The notes under the pieces were generated by a model. It had not been told where the DNA came from and made no database searches. It saw only the letters and a list, made by a program, of their open reading frames with translations. Both the position numbers and the translations under genes were made by a program. A stretch of 64,000 bases of DNA from Micromonospora sp. C95 (GTDB lineage: Bacteria > Actinomycetota > Actinomycetes > Mycobacteriales > Micromonosporaceae): contig NZ_JAGPXT010000029.1 in assembly GCF_018070465.1 (NCBI RefSeq), positions 1 through 64,000 on the forward strand, given 5' to 3'. Below, piece after piece: positions 43,244-52,955 of the stretch (its first letter is position 1; every line of letters begins with the position of its first letter).

Positions 43244-43327
43244 GTGTCTGACGTGGTGTACGTGGTGCTGACGGTGGTGCTGTTCGCGGCGCTGGCTCTG
43301 ATGGTGAGGGGCGTGGAGAAGCTGTGA
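43244..43327 (+). CDS. 27-residue membrane peptide upstream of kdpF
   Basis: GTG 43244 to TGA 43325-43327: SDVVYVVLTVVLFAALALMV, then RGVEKL. One membrane helix with a basic C-terminus. AGGAG lies 43233-43237, seven bases upstream. The stop overlaps the GTG start of kdpF, so it is the first gene of the kdp operon. I have a recollection of similar short peptides at this position in other actinomycetes; no function is known. Confidence 0.7.
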   Translation: MSDVVYVVLTVVLFAALALMVRGVEKL

Positions 43328-43413
43328 GCGCCGTCAACGCCGTCGGCCTGGTACTGGCGATCGGCCTGGCCGTGTTTCTGGTGGTTGCCCTGCTGTTCCC
43401 GGAGCGCTTCTGA
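43324..43413 (+). CDS. kdpF: KdpF, small subunit of the Kdp potassium pump
   Basis: 29 residues, GTG start overlapping the preceding stop; SAVNAVGLVLAIGLAVFLVV then ALLFPERF. The single helix ending in Phe/Tyr-Pro-Glu-Arg-Phe is the KdpF hallmark. KdpF stabilises the KdpABC complex in the membrane. Its stop overlaps the kdpA start (TGATG). Confidence 0.9.
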   Translation: MSAVNAVGLVLAIGLAVFLVVALLFPERF

Positions 43414-45068
43414 TGACCGCGACGACAGCCGGAGTGCTGTTCATCCTCACGCTGGTGGTGGCGCTGGCCGTCGTCCACCGGCCGTTCGGCGATTACCTGT
43501 TTCGGGTGGTGTCCGGCACCCGGCACTCTCGTGTCGAGCAGATCGTCTACCGGATCGTCGGGGTCAACCCGGCCGCCGAGCAGAGCTGGGGCGTGTACGC
43601 CCGTGCCGTGCTCGCCTTCTCCACCATCTCGATCCTGTTCCTGTACGGGTTCATGCGACTGCAGAATCACCTGTGGCTTTCACTCGGCTTCGACCCGGTG
43701 GCCAGCCACGGCGCGTGGAACACCGCGGTGTCGTTCGTGACGAACACGAACTGGCAGTGGTACTCGGGTGAATCGACCATGGGTCACCTGGTGCAGATGT
43801 CCGGGCTGGCGGTGCAGAACTTCGTCTCCGCCGCCGTCGGCATCGCGGTGGCGGTGGCTCTGGTCCGGGGCTTCGCCCGCAGCCGCACCGGGGAACTGGG
43901 CAACTTCTGGGTGGACCTGACCCGGATCACACTGCGGGTCCTGCTGCCGATCTCGGTGCTCGGCGCGATCATGCTGATGATCGGCGGCGCGGTGCAGAAC
44001 CTGTCGGGTGGCACAGAGGTGACCACCCTGACCGGCGGCACTCAGACCATCACCGGCGGCCCGGTGGCCAGCCAGGAGGTCATCAAGGAGCTGGGCACCA
44101 ACGGTGGCGGCTTCTACAACGTGAACAGCGCGCACCCGTTCGAGAACCCGACCACCTGGACGAACTGGCTGGAGATCTTCCTGCTCCTGGTGATCCCGTT
44201 CAGCCTGCCCCGGGTCTTCGGCCGGATGGTCGGCCAGGTACGGCAGGGCTACGCGATCGTCGCGGCGATGGCGGTCCTGGCGGTCGCGAGCATCGCCCTG
44301 ACGAACGTGTTCGAGCTGACCGGCGACGGCACGGTGCCGCAGGCGGTGGGCGCGGCGCTGGAAGGCAAGGAGGTCCGGTTCGACGTGTCGAACTCGGCCA
44401 CCTTTGCTGCCGCCACCACGCTCACCTCCACCGGTGCGGTGAACTCGTTCCACGACTCCTACACCGCGCTGGGTGGCATGATGCCGCTGGTCAACATGAT
44501 GCTCGGTGAGGTGGCCCCCGGTGGTGTCGGTGCCGGCCTCTACGGCCTGCTGATCCTGGCGGTGATCACCGTGTTCGTCGCCGGTCTGATGGTCGGCCGG
44601 ACGCCCGAGTACGTCGGGAAGAAGATCGGTTCACGGGAGATCAAGCTCGCCTCGCTGTACTTCCTGATCACCCCGGCTCTGGTGCTGATCGGCTCCGCGG
44701 CGGCGTTCGCCACCGGCAACAACTCGACGGCGCTCAACGTCGGGCCGCACGGCCTGTCCGAGGTGCTCTACGCGTTCACCTCGGCGAGCAACAACAACGG
44801 CTCCGCGTTCGCCGGCATCACCGTGAGCACGCCCTGGTGGAACACCGCGCTGGGCCTGTGCATGCTGCTCGGCCGGTTCCTGCCGATCATCTTCGTGCTC
44901 GCTCTGGCCGGCTCTCTCGCGCGCCAGCAACCCACCCCCACTTCCGAGGGCACCCTGCCCACGCACCGGCCGCTGTTCGTCGGGATGGTCGTCGGCGTCA
45001 CGGTGATCCTGGTCGCGCTGACCTTCCTGCCCGCCCTCGCGCTCGGCCCGCTGGCCGAAGGGCTGTGA
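43413..45068 (+). CDS. kdpA: KdpA, potassium-translocating subunit
   Basis: 551 residues, about ten membrane helices. Four K+-channel-like filter regions are visible, e.g. FVTNTNWQWYSGESTMGHLV and ELGTNGGGFYNVNSAHPFEN, and FTSASNNNGSAFAG near the C-terminus. Binds and passes K+ in the high-affinity KdpFABC pump. Length is normal. Confidence 0.97.
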   Translation: MTATTAGVLFILTLVVALAVVHRPFGDYLFRVVSGTRHSRVEQIVYRIVGVNPAAEQSWGVYARAVLAFSTISILFLYGFMRLQNHLWLSLGFDPVASHGAWNTAVSFVTNTNWQWYSGESTMGHLVQMSGLAVQNFVSAAVGIAVAVALVRGFARSRTGELGNFWVDLTRITLRVLLPISVLGAIMLMIGGAVQNLSGGTEVTTLTGGTQTITGGPVASQEVIKELGTNGGGFYNVNSAHPFENPTTWTNWLEIFLLLVIPFSLPRVFGRMVGQVRQGYAIVAAMAVLAVASIALTNVFELTGDGTVPQAVGAALEGKEVRFDVSNSATFAAATTLTSTGAVNSFHDSYTALGGMMPLVNMMLGEVAPGGVGAGLYGLLILAVITVFVAGLMVGRTPEYVGKKIGSREIKLASLYFLITPALVLIGSAAAFATGNNSTALNVGPHGLSEVLYAFTSASNNNGSAFAGITVSTPWWNTALGLCMLLGRFLPIIFVLALAGSLARQQPTPTSEGTLPTHRPLFVGMVVGVTVILVALTFLPALALGPLAEGL

Positions 45069-45088
45069 CCATCATGAGAGAGAAGGAC

Positions 45089-47281
45089 ATGACCACCTCC
45101 ACGCCGGCGCCGCACGGCACCGCCGACGCGGCGACCGCCGGCACCCCGGCCACTCAGGGCGACCGGGGCGGCGGCCTGCTCGACCCGAAGCAGATGCTCA
45201 AGGCGTTGCCGGACGCGCTGCGCAAGCTCGACCCGCGCACCCTCTGGCGCAACCCGGTCATGCTGATCGTCGAGATCGGGGCGATCTTCACCACCGCACT
45301 CGCGGTGGCGGACCCGTCGGTGTTCGCGGTCGCGATCACCGCCTGGCTGTGGCTGACCGTCATCTTCGCCAACCTGGCCGAAGCCGTGGCCGAGGGCCGG
45401 GGCAAGGCACAGGCCGCCGCCCTGCGCCAGGCGAAGGCGGACACCGTCGCCACCCGCGCCGTGGGCTGGACCGCAGGCGCCGCACCCGGCACCTTTCGCA
45501 CCGAGTCGGTGCCCGCTCCACAGTTGAAGCAGGGTGACGTGGTCGTCGTCGAGGCCGGGGAGATCATCCCCGGCGACGGGGACGTGGTGGAGGGCATCGC
45601 CAGCGTCGACGAGTCGGCGATCACCGGGGAGTCGGCTCCGGTGATCCGGGAGTCCGGTGGTGACCGTAGTGCGGTCACCGGCGGTACCAAGGTCCTCTCC
45701 GACCGGATCGTCGTGACGATCACGCAGAAGCCGGGGGAGAGCTTCATCGACCGGATGATCAACCTGGTCGAGGGCGCCAACCGGCAGAAGACGCCGAACG
45801 AGATCGCGCTGAACATCCTGCTGGCCGCGCTGACGATCATCTTCTTGCTGGCCGTGGTCACTCTCCAGCCGCTCGCGATCTTCTCGAAGAACTACCAGGG
45901 CGCGGCCCCAGACACCCAGGCGATCACCGACGCCGGCGTCAGCGGGATCGTGCTGGTGTCACTGCTGGTCTGCCTCATCCCGACCACCATCGGGGCGCTG
46001 CTGTCGGCGATCGGCATCGCCGGCATGGACCGCCTCGTGCAGCGCAACGTCCTCGCCATGAGCGGGCGGGCCGTCGAAGCCGCAGGCGACGTCAACACCC
46101 TGCTGCTGGACAAGACCGGCACCATCACCCTGGGCAACCGGCAGGCCGCCGAGTTCCTCCGGGTCGAGGGCGTGGACGTCGCGAGCGTCGCCGACGCCGC
46201 GCAACTGTCCAGCCTCGCCGACGAGACCCCCGAGGGCCGCTCCGTCGTCGTGCTGGCCAAGAACGAGTTCGGGCTGCGCGAGCGGGAGCCGGGCCTGATC
46301 CCACACGCCACGTTCGTGCCGTTCACCGCGCAGACCCGGATGAGCGGCGTAGACCTCGGGGCCGAGAGTGTCGGTGGCGAGACGCGTCGCATCCGCAAGG
46401 GTGCCGCCGCCGCCGTGATGAAGTGGGTACGCGAGAACGGCGGCCACCCCACCGAGCAGGTCGGCCAGATCGTCGACGAGATCAGCGGCCTCGGCGGCAC
46501 CCCGCTGGTCGTCGCCGAGCACGTCGACGGCGAGCCGGCCCGCGCGCTGGGCGTCATTCACCTCAAGGACGTGGTGAAGGCCGGCATGCGGGAGCGGTTC
46601 GACGAGATGCGCACGATGGGCATCCGGACGGTGATGATCACCGGCGACAACCCGCGTACTGCCAAGGCCATCGCCGACGAGGCGGGAGTGGACGACTTCC
46701 TCGCCGAGGCCACCCCGGAGGACAAGCTCGCCCTGATCCGCAAGGAGCAGGAGGGCGGCCGCCTGGTCGCGATGACCGGCGACGGCACCAACGACGCCCC
46801 GGCGCTCGCCCAGGCCGACGTCGGCGTGGCGATGAACACCGGTACGTCGGCCGCAAAGGAGGCCGGCAACATGGTCGACCTCGACTCCGACCCGACCAAG
46901 CTGATCGAGATCGTGGAGATCGGCAAACAGTTGCTGATCACCCGAGGAGCGCTGACCACGTTCAGCATCTCCAACGACATCGCGAAGTACTTCGCGATCA
47001 TCCCGGCCATGTTCGCCGGCATCTACCCCAGTCTGGACGCCCTCAACATCATGCGGCTGGCCAGCCCGGAGTCGGCGATCCTGTCCGCGGTCATCTTCAA
47101 CGCGATCATCATTGTCGCGCTGATCCCGCTCGCCCTGCGCGGCGTCCGGTACCGGCCAGCGTCCGCCTCGAAGCTGCTCAGCCGCAACCTGCTGGTCTAC
47201 GGCCTCGGCGGCATCGTGGCGCCGTTCGCCGGCATCAAGATCATCGACCTGCTCGTCCAGCTCATCCCAGGGATCTCGTGA
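45089..47281 (+). CDS. kdpB: KdpB, P-type ATPase subunit
   Basis: 730 residues from ATG 45089; ATG 45074 (MREKD) is the alternative. P-type ATPase motifs: TGES (SAITGESAPVIRES), phosphorylation loop LLLDKTGTITLGNRQAAEF, nucleotide-binding KGAAAAVMKW, and MITGDNPRTA, MTGDGTNDAPALAQADVGVA. Hydrolyses ATP to drive K+ import through KdpA. Overlaps kdpC by one base (TGATG). Confidence 0.97.
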   Translation: MTTSTPAPHGTADAATAGTPATQGDRGGGLLDPKQMLKALPDALRKLDPRTLWRNPVMLIVEIGAIFTTALAVADPSVFAVAITAWLWLTVIFANLAEAVAEGRGKAQAAALRQAKADTVATRAVGWTAGAAPGTFRTESVPAPQLKQGDVVVVEAGEIIPGDGDVVEGIASVDESAITGESAPVIRESGGDRSAVTGGTKVLSDRIVVTITQKPGESFIDRMINLVEGANRQKTPNEIALNILLAALTIIFLLAVVTLQPLAIFSKNYQGAAPDTQAITDAGVSGIVLVSLLVCLIPTTIGALLSAIGIAGMDRLVQRNVLAMSGRAVEAAGDVNTLLLDKTGTITLGNRQAAEFLRVEGVDVASVADAAQLSSLADETPEGRSVVVLAKNEFGLREREPGLIPHATFVPFTAQTRMSGVDLGAESVGGETRRIRKGAAAAVMKWVRENGGHPTEQVGQIVDEISGLGGTPLVVAEHVDGEPARALGVIHLKDVVKAGMRERFDEMRTMGIRTVMITGDNPRTAKAIADEAGVDDFLAEATPEDKLALIRKEQEGGRLVAMTGDGTNDAPALAQADVGVAMNTGTSAAKEAGNMVDLDSDPTKLIEIVEIGKQLLITRGALTTFSISNDIAKYFAIIPAMFAGIYPSLDALNIMRLASPESAILSAVIFNAIIIVALIPLALRGVRYRPASASKLLSRNLLVYGLGGIVAPFAGIKIIDLLVQLIPGIS

Positions 47282-48162
47282 TGCGCCTACCCACCTGGCT
47301 CGCCCAACACCTCGCCGCACTGCGCGCGCTGCTCGTCTTCACCGTGCTGCTCGGCCTCGCGTACCCGCTCGCGCTGGTCGCCATGGGACAGGCCCCCGGC
47401 CTAGCGGGCCGGACGGACGGATCACTGCTGGCCGTCGACGGACGGACCGTCGGCAGCTCGCTGATCGGCCAGTCCTTCACCGACGGGGACGGCAACCCCG
47501 TCCCGCGCTACTTCCAGTCCCGCCCCTCCGCCGCCGGGGACGGCTACGATCCGACCGCCACCGCCGCCAGCAACCTGGGCCCGGAAAGTGTCGTCGACAT
47601 CCTCGCCGCTGACCCGGAGGACTCCACGCCGAGCCTGCTCACCCAGGTCTGCGCGCGCAGCAAGGCCGTCGGCGAACTCGACGGTGTGGACGGCCGTCGA
47701 CCGTACTGCACCACCGACGGAGTCGGCGCGGTGCTCGCGGTGTTCCGCGCCGACGGGCTGACCGGGGCGGTGACCCGGGTGGTGAGTGTCAACCAGGTCG
47801 TACCGGCCACACCGTTCCTCACCAGCTACGAGGGCGTGCCGGTGGAACTGGCCCGGCCCGGCGAGGACTACGTCGCCGCCGGTGGCCTGGTCACTCCGAT
47901 CCGGGGAGACGCACCGGCCGACCCCGCGGTACCCGCCGACGCCGTCACCGCCAGCGGCAGTGGACTCGACCCGCACATCTCCCCGGCGTACGCCGAGCTA
48001 CAGGTGAACCGGGTCGCACGGGAGCGTGATGCGGACCCGATGGTGGTCCGCCGTCTGGTCGAGGAGCACACCAGCGGCCGGTCGCTCGGCTTCATCGGCG
48101 CACCCGGAGTCAACGTGCTGGAACTCAACCTGGCGCTCGACCGGGAGTTTCCCGTCGGCTGA
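47281..48162 (+). CDS. kdpC: KdpC subunit
   Basis: 293 residues, longer than E. coli KdpC (190) because of inserted segments, as usual in actinomycetes. One N-terminal helix (LRALLVFTVLLGLAYPLALV), then GSSLIGQSFTDGDGNPVPRYF and SRPSAAGDGYDPTATAASNL, and the C-terminal SGSGLDPHISPAYAELQVNR with VNVLELNLALD. Links KdpA and KdpB. Confidence 0.95.
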   Translation: MRLPTWLAQHLAALRALLVFTVLLGLAYPLALVAMGQAPGLAGRTDGSLLAVDGRTVGSSLIGQSFTDGDGNPVPRYFQSRPSAAGDGYDPTATAASNLGPESVVDILAADPEDSTPSLLTQVCARSKAVGELDGVDGRRPYCTTDGVGAVLAVFRADGLTGAVTRVVSVNQVVPATPFLTSYEGVPVELARPGEDYVAAGGLVTPIRGDAPADPAVPADAVTASGSGLDPHISPAYAELQVNRVARERDADPMVVRRLVEEHTSGRSLGFIGAPGVNVLELNLALDREFPVG

Positions 48163-48237
48163 GACATTCGCAAAGGGCCTCTTGCGGTACACATGGCGAG
48201 GACAGGGGGCCCTTTCCGTCGAGAAGGGAGGGGTGCG

Positions 48238-50787
48238 GTGGCGCGAGGGGAACTGCGCATCTATCTCGGCGCCGCACCCGGCGTCGGGAAGACGTACGCG
48301 ATGCTGGAGGAGGCGCACCGACGCGCCGAGCGCGGCACCGACGTGGTGATCGGGCTCGTCGAGACCCACGGTCGTACGCACACCGCCGCGATGATCGGCC
48401 ACCTCGACCAGGTGGCCCGGCGCACCATCACCTACCGGGGCACCGAGTTCACGGAGATGGACCTGGACGCGGTGCTCGCCCGGCGGCCCGAGGTGGCCGT
48501 CGTCGACGAGCTGGCGCACACAAACGTGCCCGGATCTCGCAACGACAAGCGATGGCAGGACATCCAGGAGCTGCTGGACGCGGGAATCACCGTGCTCACC
48601 ACGGTCAACATCCAACACCTGGAGTCGCTCAACGACGTCGTCGCCCAGATCACCGGGGCCATTCAACGGGAAACGGTCCCCGACGCCGTTGTCCGCGCCG
48701 CCGAGCAGGTCGAACTCGTCGACATGACTCCCGAGGCGCTGCGCCGTCGGATGGCACACGGCAACATCTACCGGCCCGACAAGATCGACGCCGCGCTCGG
48801 CAACTACTTCCGCGTCGGCAATCTCACCGCCCTGCGCGAACTCGCGCTGCTCTGGCTCGCCGACAGGGTCGACGAGCAACTCGATGCGTACCGCGCCCAG
48901 CAGGGCATATCCGCCACCTGGGAGGCCCGCGAACGGGTTGTCGTCGCCCTGACCGGCGGGCCGGAGGGAGAGACGCTGATTCGTCGCGCGGCCCGCGTCG
49001 CCGCCCGCAGCAAGGGCGCCGACCTGCTCGCCGTGCACGTCGCCCGAAGCGATGGGCTCGCCGGTGCCGACCCCGCGCAACTGGCCCGGCAACGGGTGCT
49101 GACGGAGCGCCTCGGCGGCACGTACCACGAGGTGCTCGGCACCGACATTCCCGCCGCGCTGCTGGACTTCGCCCGGGGCGTCAACGCCACCCAACTGGTG
49201 CTCGGTGCCAGCCGCCGGGGCCGCCTCGCTCAACTGTTCTCCCGGGGCGTCGGGGTCACCACCACGGCGCTGTCCGGTCCCATCGACGTACACCTGGTCA
49301 CCCATGCCGAGGCCGCTCGCGGTCGGCGCGGTCCGGCGGTGCCCGCCGCGCTGTCCCGGCGGCGCCGGTTGTACGGGTTCGCGCTCACCGTCGTGGGCGT
49401 GCCTGCCCTGACCGCGTTGCTCAAGGCGTTGCCCGACCTCACCCTTACCAACGACATCCTGATCTTCCTCGCCGCGGTCGTCGGCGTCGCGCTCGTCGGC
49501 GGGCTCTGGCCAGCCCTGCTCGCGGCCCTGGTCGGATCTCTCCTGCTGAACTGGTTCTTCACCCCGCCCTTCTACACGCTGACCATCGCCGAGGCGGACA
49601 ACCTCCTCGCCCTGGGTGTCTTCGTCGGCGTCGCCGTGGCGGTGAGCTGGGTGGTCGACGTGGCGGCTCGGCGTACCCGCGAGGCGGCCCGGGCCTCCGC
49701 CGACGCGCAGACCCTGGCCACCGTCGCCGGCAGCGTCCTGCGCGGGCAGCGGCCCCTGCCGGCGCTGCTGGAACGGCTTCGGGAGACCTTCGCGCTGCGC
49801 GCGGTAAGCGTGTTGGAACAGACCGGCGAGGCGACCGGCCGCCCCGATCGGGACCGGGAGGTGCACGCCTGGCGGGTCGTGGCCAGCGTCGGTGAGGCGC
49901 CGGCCGGCACTCCGAGCGCCGGCGAGACGGCCGTACCCGTCGATGACCGGCTGACCGTCGTGCTCTGCGGCCGGCGGTTGGCGGCCGCCGACCGGCGCGT
50001 CGTCGAGGCGTTCGCCGCGCAGGCTGCCGTCGCGCTCCGGCAGGAGCGCCTCGCCGAGGAGGCTGCCGCCGCCCGGCCGCTGGCCGAGGCCGACCGGATG
50101 CGCACCGCACTGCTCGCCGCCGTCAGCCACGACCTGCGTACCCCGCTGGCCTCGGCGAAGGCCGCCGTGTCCAGCCTGCGCAGCCCGGACGTGGAGTTCG
50201 ACCCCGAAGACCGGGACGAACTGCTGGTGACCGCAGACGAGTCCCTCGACCGGCTCGACCGGCTGGTGGCCAACCTGCTCGACATGAGCCGCCTACAGGC
50301 CGGGGCACTCGGCATCACCGTCGCATCGATCGGTCTGGAGGACGTCGTGCCCCGCGCCCTGGACGAGCTCGGCCCACCCGCCGCCGATGTCGGCACCGAC
50401 ATTCCGACCGATCTGCCCGCGGTCACCGCCGACCCGGGTCTGCTGGAGCGGGTGTTGGTCAACCTCGTCGCGAACGCCCTGCGGCACAGCCCACCCGGAC
50501 AGCCACCCACCATTACCGCCAGCGCCCACTCCGGCCGGGTCGAACTCCGGGTCATCGACACCGGCCCCGGCATCCCCGAAGACCAGTGGGACCACGTGTT
50601 CCTGCCGTTCCAGCGCCTCGGCGACCGGGACACCACCACGGGCGTCGGTCTCGGCCTGGCCCTCTCCCGCGGGCTCGCCGAGGCGATGGGCGGCAGCATC
50701 AATCCCGAGACCACCCCCGGCGGAGGACTCACCATGGTGTTGCGACTACCCGCCGCGACCGCAGCGATGGAGGGTGCGCCGGAATGA
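48238..50787 (+). CDS. kdpD: KdpD sensor histidine kinase
   Basis: 849 residues from GTG 48238, chosen for the GGGAGG upstream; ATG 48193 is possible. Order: KdpD N-domain with Walker A GAAPGVGKTYAMLEEAHRRA, Usp-like domain, four membrane helices (~380-500), GAF-like region, HisKA (AAVSHDLRTPLASAKAAVSS) and HATPase_c (NLVANALRHSPPGQ, DTGPGIP, GVGLGLALSRGLAEAMGG). Senses low K+ or turgor and phosphorylates KdpE. Starts 75 bp after kdpC, so the regulators follow the structural genes. Confidence 0.96.
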   Translation: MARGELRIYLGAAPGVGKTYAMLEEAHRRAERGTDVVIGLVETHGRTHTAAMIGHLDQVARRTITYRGTEFTEMDLDAVLARRPEVAVVDELAHTNVPGSRNDKRWQDIQELLDAGITVLTTVNIQHLESLNDVVAQITGAIQRETVPDAVVRAAEQVELVDMTPEALRRRMAHGNIYRPDKIDAALGNYFRVGNLTALRELALLWLADRVDEQLDAYRAQQGISATWEARERVVVALTGGPEGETLIRRAARVAARSKGADLLAVHVARSDGLAGADPAQLARQRVLTERLGGTYHEVLGTDIPAALLDFARGVNATQLVLGASRRGRLAQLFSRGVGVTTTALSGPIDVHLVTHAEAARGRRGPAVPAALSRRRRLYGFALTVVGVPALTALLKALPDLTLTNDILIFLAAVVGVALVGGLWPALLAALVGSLLLNWFFTPPFYTLTIAEADNLLALGVFVGVAVAVSWVVDVAARRTREAARASADAQTLATVAGSVLRGQRPLPALLERLRETFALRAVSVLEQTGEATGRPDRDREVHAWRVVASVGEAPAGTPSAGETAVPVDDRLTVVLCGRRLAAADRRVVEAFAAQAAVALRQERLAEEAAAARPLAEADRMRTALLAAVSHDLRTPLASAKAAVSSLRSPDVEFDPEDRDELLVTADESLDRLDRLVANLLDMSRLQAGALGITVASIGLEDVVPRALDELGPPAADVGTDIPTDLPAVTADPGLLERVLVNLVANALRHSPPGQPPTITASAHSGRVELRVIDTGPGIPEDQWDHVFLPFQRLGDRDTTTGVGLGLALSRGLAEAMGGSINPETTPGGGLTMVLRLPAATAAMEGAPE

Positions 50788-51467
50788 CCCGGATCCTCGT
50801 CGTCGACGACGAACCCCAGATCCTACGCGCCCTGCGCATCAACCTGCGGGCCCGCGGCTACGACGTCGATGTCGCCGGCACCGGAACCGCCGCGCTGAAG
50901 GCCGCCGGAAGCCACCCACCCGATCTCGTCGTGCTCGATCTCGGCCTACCCGACCTCGACGGCGTCGACGTCATCCGTGGGCTCCGTGGCTGGACCGCCG
51001 TCCCCATCATCGTGCTGTCCGGCCGCGCCGGCAGCGACGACATGGTCACCGCCCTCGACGCGGGTGCCGACGACTACGTCACCAAGCCCTTCGGCGTCGA
51101 CGAACTCCTGGCTCGCATCCGCGCCGTCACCCGTCGGCACACCACCGGCGCGGACCCGGCCAGCCGCATCGCCCAACTCGGCCGGCACACCGTCGACCTC
51201 GCCACTCACACTGTCGTCCGCGATGACGGCATCGAGATCAAACTGACCCCAACGCAGTGGGCGGTGCTCGAAACACTGCTCCGCAACCCGGGCAAGCTGA
51301 TCAGCCAACGCCAGCTGCTGCATGACGTGTGGGGACCGGGGTACGAGACCGAAACCGGCTACCTGCGCCAGTACCTGGCCCAGCTACGCCGAAGACTCGA
51401 AGCTGACCCCGCCCGGCCTCGTCACCTCATCACCGAACCCGGCATGGGTTACCGCTACCAGCCATGA
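50784..51467 (+). CDS. kdpE: KdpE response regulator (OmpR family)
   Basis: 227 residues; ATG overlaps the kdpD stop (ATGA). Receiver: RILVVDDEPQILRALRINLR, phospho-Asp in DLVVLDLGLPDLDG, VLSGRAGSDD, KPFGVDELLARI. Winged helix: LTPTQWAVLETLLRNPGKLI, then YLRQYLAQLRRRLE and TEPGMGYRYQP. Activates kdpFABC under K+ limitation. Confidence 0.96.
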   Translation: MTRILVVDDEPQILRALRINLRARGYDVDVAGTGTAALKAAGSHPPDLVVLDLGLPDLDGVDVIRGLRGWTAVPIIVLSGRAGSDDMVTALDAGADDYVTKPFGVDELLARIRAVTRRHTTGADPASRIAQLGRHTVDLATHTVVRDDGIEIKLTPTQWAVLETLLRNPGKLISQRQLLHDVWGPGYETETGYLRQYLAQLRRRLEADPARPRHLITEPGMGYRYQP

Positions 51468-51668
51468 ATCGAACGGCGACGACCGCCACCGTCGCCCAGT
51501 GGAATGGTGTCGGCAGGCCGGCCGGCTACTCCGTCGCCACGGTGCGCAGGCGTACCCATTTGTCGATCATCGAATGCACTTTCTCCTGGATATTCGAGGC
51601 GCAGGGGGTCATGGGTCGATCAAGGTGCGAGCGACGAAATCCGCACAACCGATATCAATAGACGATCA

Positions 51669-51714
51669 TTGATATCTTGTCCGATTGGTGTGATACTCGG
51701 TGGAAGCGCTCCCA
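51669..51714 (+). promoter_or_regulatory. promoter with CebR/CelR-type operator before the LPMO gene
   Basis: TTGATA (51669-51674), 17-base spacer, GATACT (51692-51697), then TGGAAGCGCTCCCA (51701-51714), which matches the known CebR/CelR operator TGGGAGCGCTCCCA with one change. The operator covers the expected transcription start, so cellobiose-type oligosaccharides would relieve repression. Confidence 0.75.
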
Positions 51715-51753
51715 ACCCGTCCCGGCGAGCGCCTCAGAATTGGAGGATGCACC

Positions 51754-52425
51754 GTGAGTTCACACCATCCCCACCGATCCGGCCGGCGATCCCGGCCCGC
51801 CGTCCGGGTGCTGGTCCTGGCCCTCGCCGTGGTGGCCGCCATGCTGCCCTGGACGGGTGCCGCCCAGGCCCACGGCACCGTGATCAACCCGGCGACCCGC
51901 GCCTACCAGTGTTGGCAGAACTGGGGCCACCGGCACATGGATCCGGCGATGCAGACGCAGGACCCGATGTGCTACCGGGCGTTCCAGGCCAACCCCGACA
52001 CCATGTGGAACTGGATGAGCCAGCTGCGGGACGGCCTGGGCGGGCAGTACCAGGCCCGTACGCCCGACGGGCAGCTCTGCAGCAACGCCCTCTCCCGGAA
52101 CGACACGGTGAACCAGCCGGGGGCCTGGAAGGCGACGAACGTCAGCCGCAACTTCACACTGCGGTTCTACGACCAGGCCAGCCACGGCGCTGACTTCTTC
52201 CGGGTCTACGTCACCCGGCAGGGCTTCAATCCGAACTCGCAGCGCGTCGGTTGGGGAAACATCGACCAGATCCTGCAGACCGGGCGCTATTCGCCGACGC
52301 AGAACATCTCGTTCAACGTCTCGATCCCGTCCGGGCGTAGCGGCCAGCACGTCCTCTTCGTGATCTGGAAGGCGTCACACATGGACCAGACCTACATGTG
52401 GTGCAGCGACATCAACATCGTCTGA
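51754..52425 (+). CDS. AA10 lytic polysaccharide monooxygenase, single domain
   Basis: 223 residues from GTG 51754 (GGAGG 51742-51746). Signal peptide is expected to be cut at GAAQA-HGTVINPATRAYQCWQ so that His becomes residue 1 of the copper brace; the second His lies in SHGADFFRVYV. Conserved MQTQDPMCYRAFQANPDTMW, RTPDGQLCSNALSR and VIWKASHMDQTYMWCSDINI. Copper enzyme cleaving crystalline cellulose (or chitin) oxidatively. No binding module. CebR-type control favours cellulose. Confidence 0.93.
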   Translation: MSSHHPHRSGRRSRPAVRVLVLALAVVAAMLPWTGAAQAHGTVINPATRAYQCWQNWGHRHMDPAMQTQDPMCYRAFQANPDTMWNWMSQLRDGLGGQYQARTPDGQLCSNALSRNDTVNQPGAWKATNVSRNFTLRFYDQASHGADFFRVYVTRQGFNPNSQRVGWGNIDQILQTGRYSPTQNISFNVSIPSGRSGQHVLFVIWKASHMDQTYMWCSDINIV

Positions 52426-52447
52426 TCCGCACGACCGCCAGGCGCAA

Positions 52448-52485
52448 CTCGGCTCCGGCCCGGAACGACCCGGGTTGGAGCCGAG
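52448..52485. terminator. terminator after the LPMO gene
   Basis: Inverted repeat CTCGGCTCC (52448-52456) and complement (52477-52485), with further G/C pairing inside, 22 bases after the stop. Confidence 0.6.
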
Positions 52486-52580
52486 ACGTCTCGGCAGCGG
52501 TGGTCGGGTGCGTCCGTCCGGTTCTCCGGTGGCCTGCTCGTACGCCGCGCCATCGGCAAACGGCGGGTAGCCTCGGGCGG

Positions 52581-52913
52581 GTGCGGATCGTCGCGTTCCT
52601 GGCCATCTCCGTCGTCGTGCTGACCGCCGTCCTGCTGGTTTCCGCGGTCCTGACCGGCGGTGCCCGACGCCGACGCCACGCCGCGCAGGCGTCCGCCCGC
52701 TGGGCGGTGCGTCACTACGCCATACCCGGGCGTGGGCACACCGTCGTCGGGGTCACCCTGACCGACGCGGACGGGCGGGTGCACGGTGAACACGTGGTCG
52801 CGCGAATCCCGGACGATGCTCCGGACTGGCAGCGCGACTTCGTCTCGGCCCGTCAGGAGGCTGAGGAACGCGCATTCCACCTCAACATCGACCGCCCGCC
52901 GATCGAGGGCTGA
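52581..52913 (+). CDS. small membrane-anchored protein, hypothetical
   Basis: 110 residues from GTG 52581. One N-terminal helix (VAFLAISVVVLTAVLLVSAV), then a basic stretch and a hydrophilic domain WAVRHYAIPGRGHTVVGVTL, DADGRVHGEHVVARIPDD. Family not recognised. Converges on the DUF421 gene. Confidence 0.6.
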   Translation: MRIVAFLAISVVVLTAVLLVSAVLTGGARRRRHAAQASARWAVRHYAIPGRGHTVVGVTLTDADGRVHGEHVVARIPDDAPDWQRDFVSARQEAEERAFHLNIDRPPIEG

Positions 52914-52955
52914 CGGTGGGCGACGCGGCGGAAGCGGTGCTCGTCGGCCGGCCGG

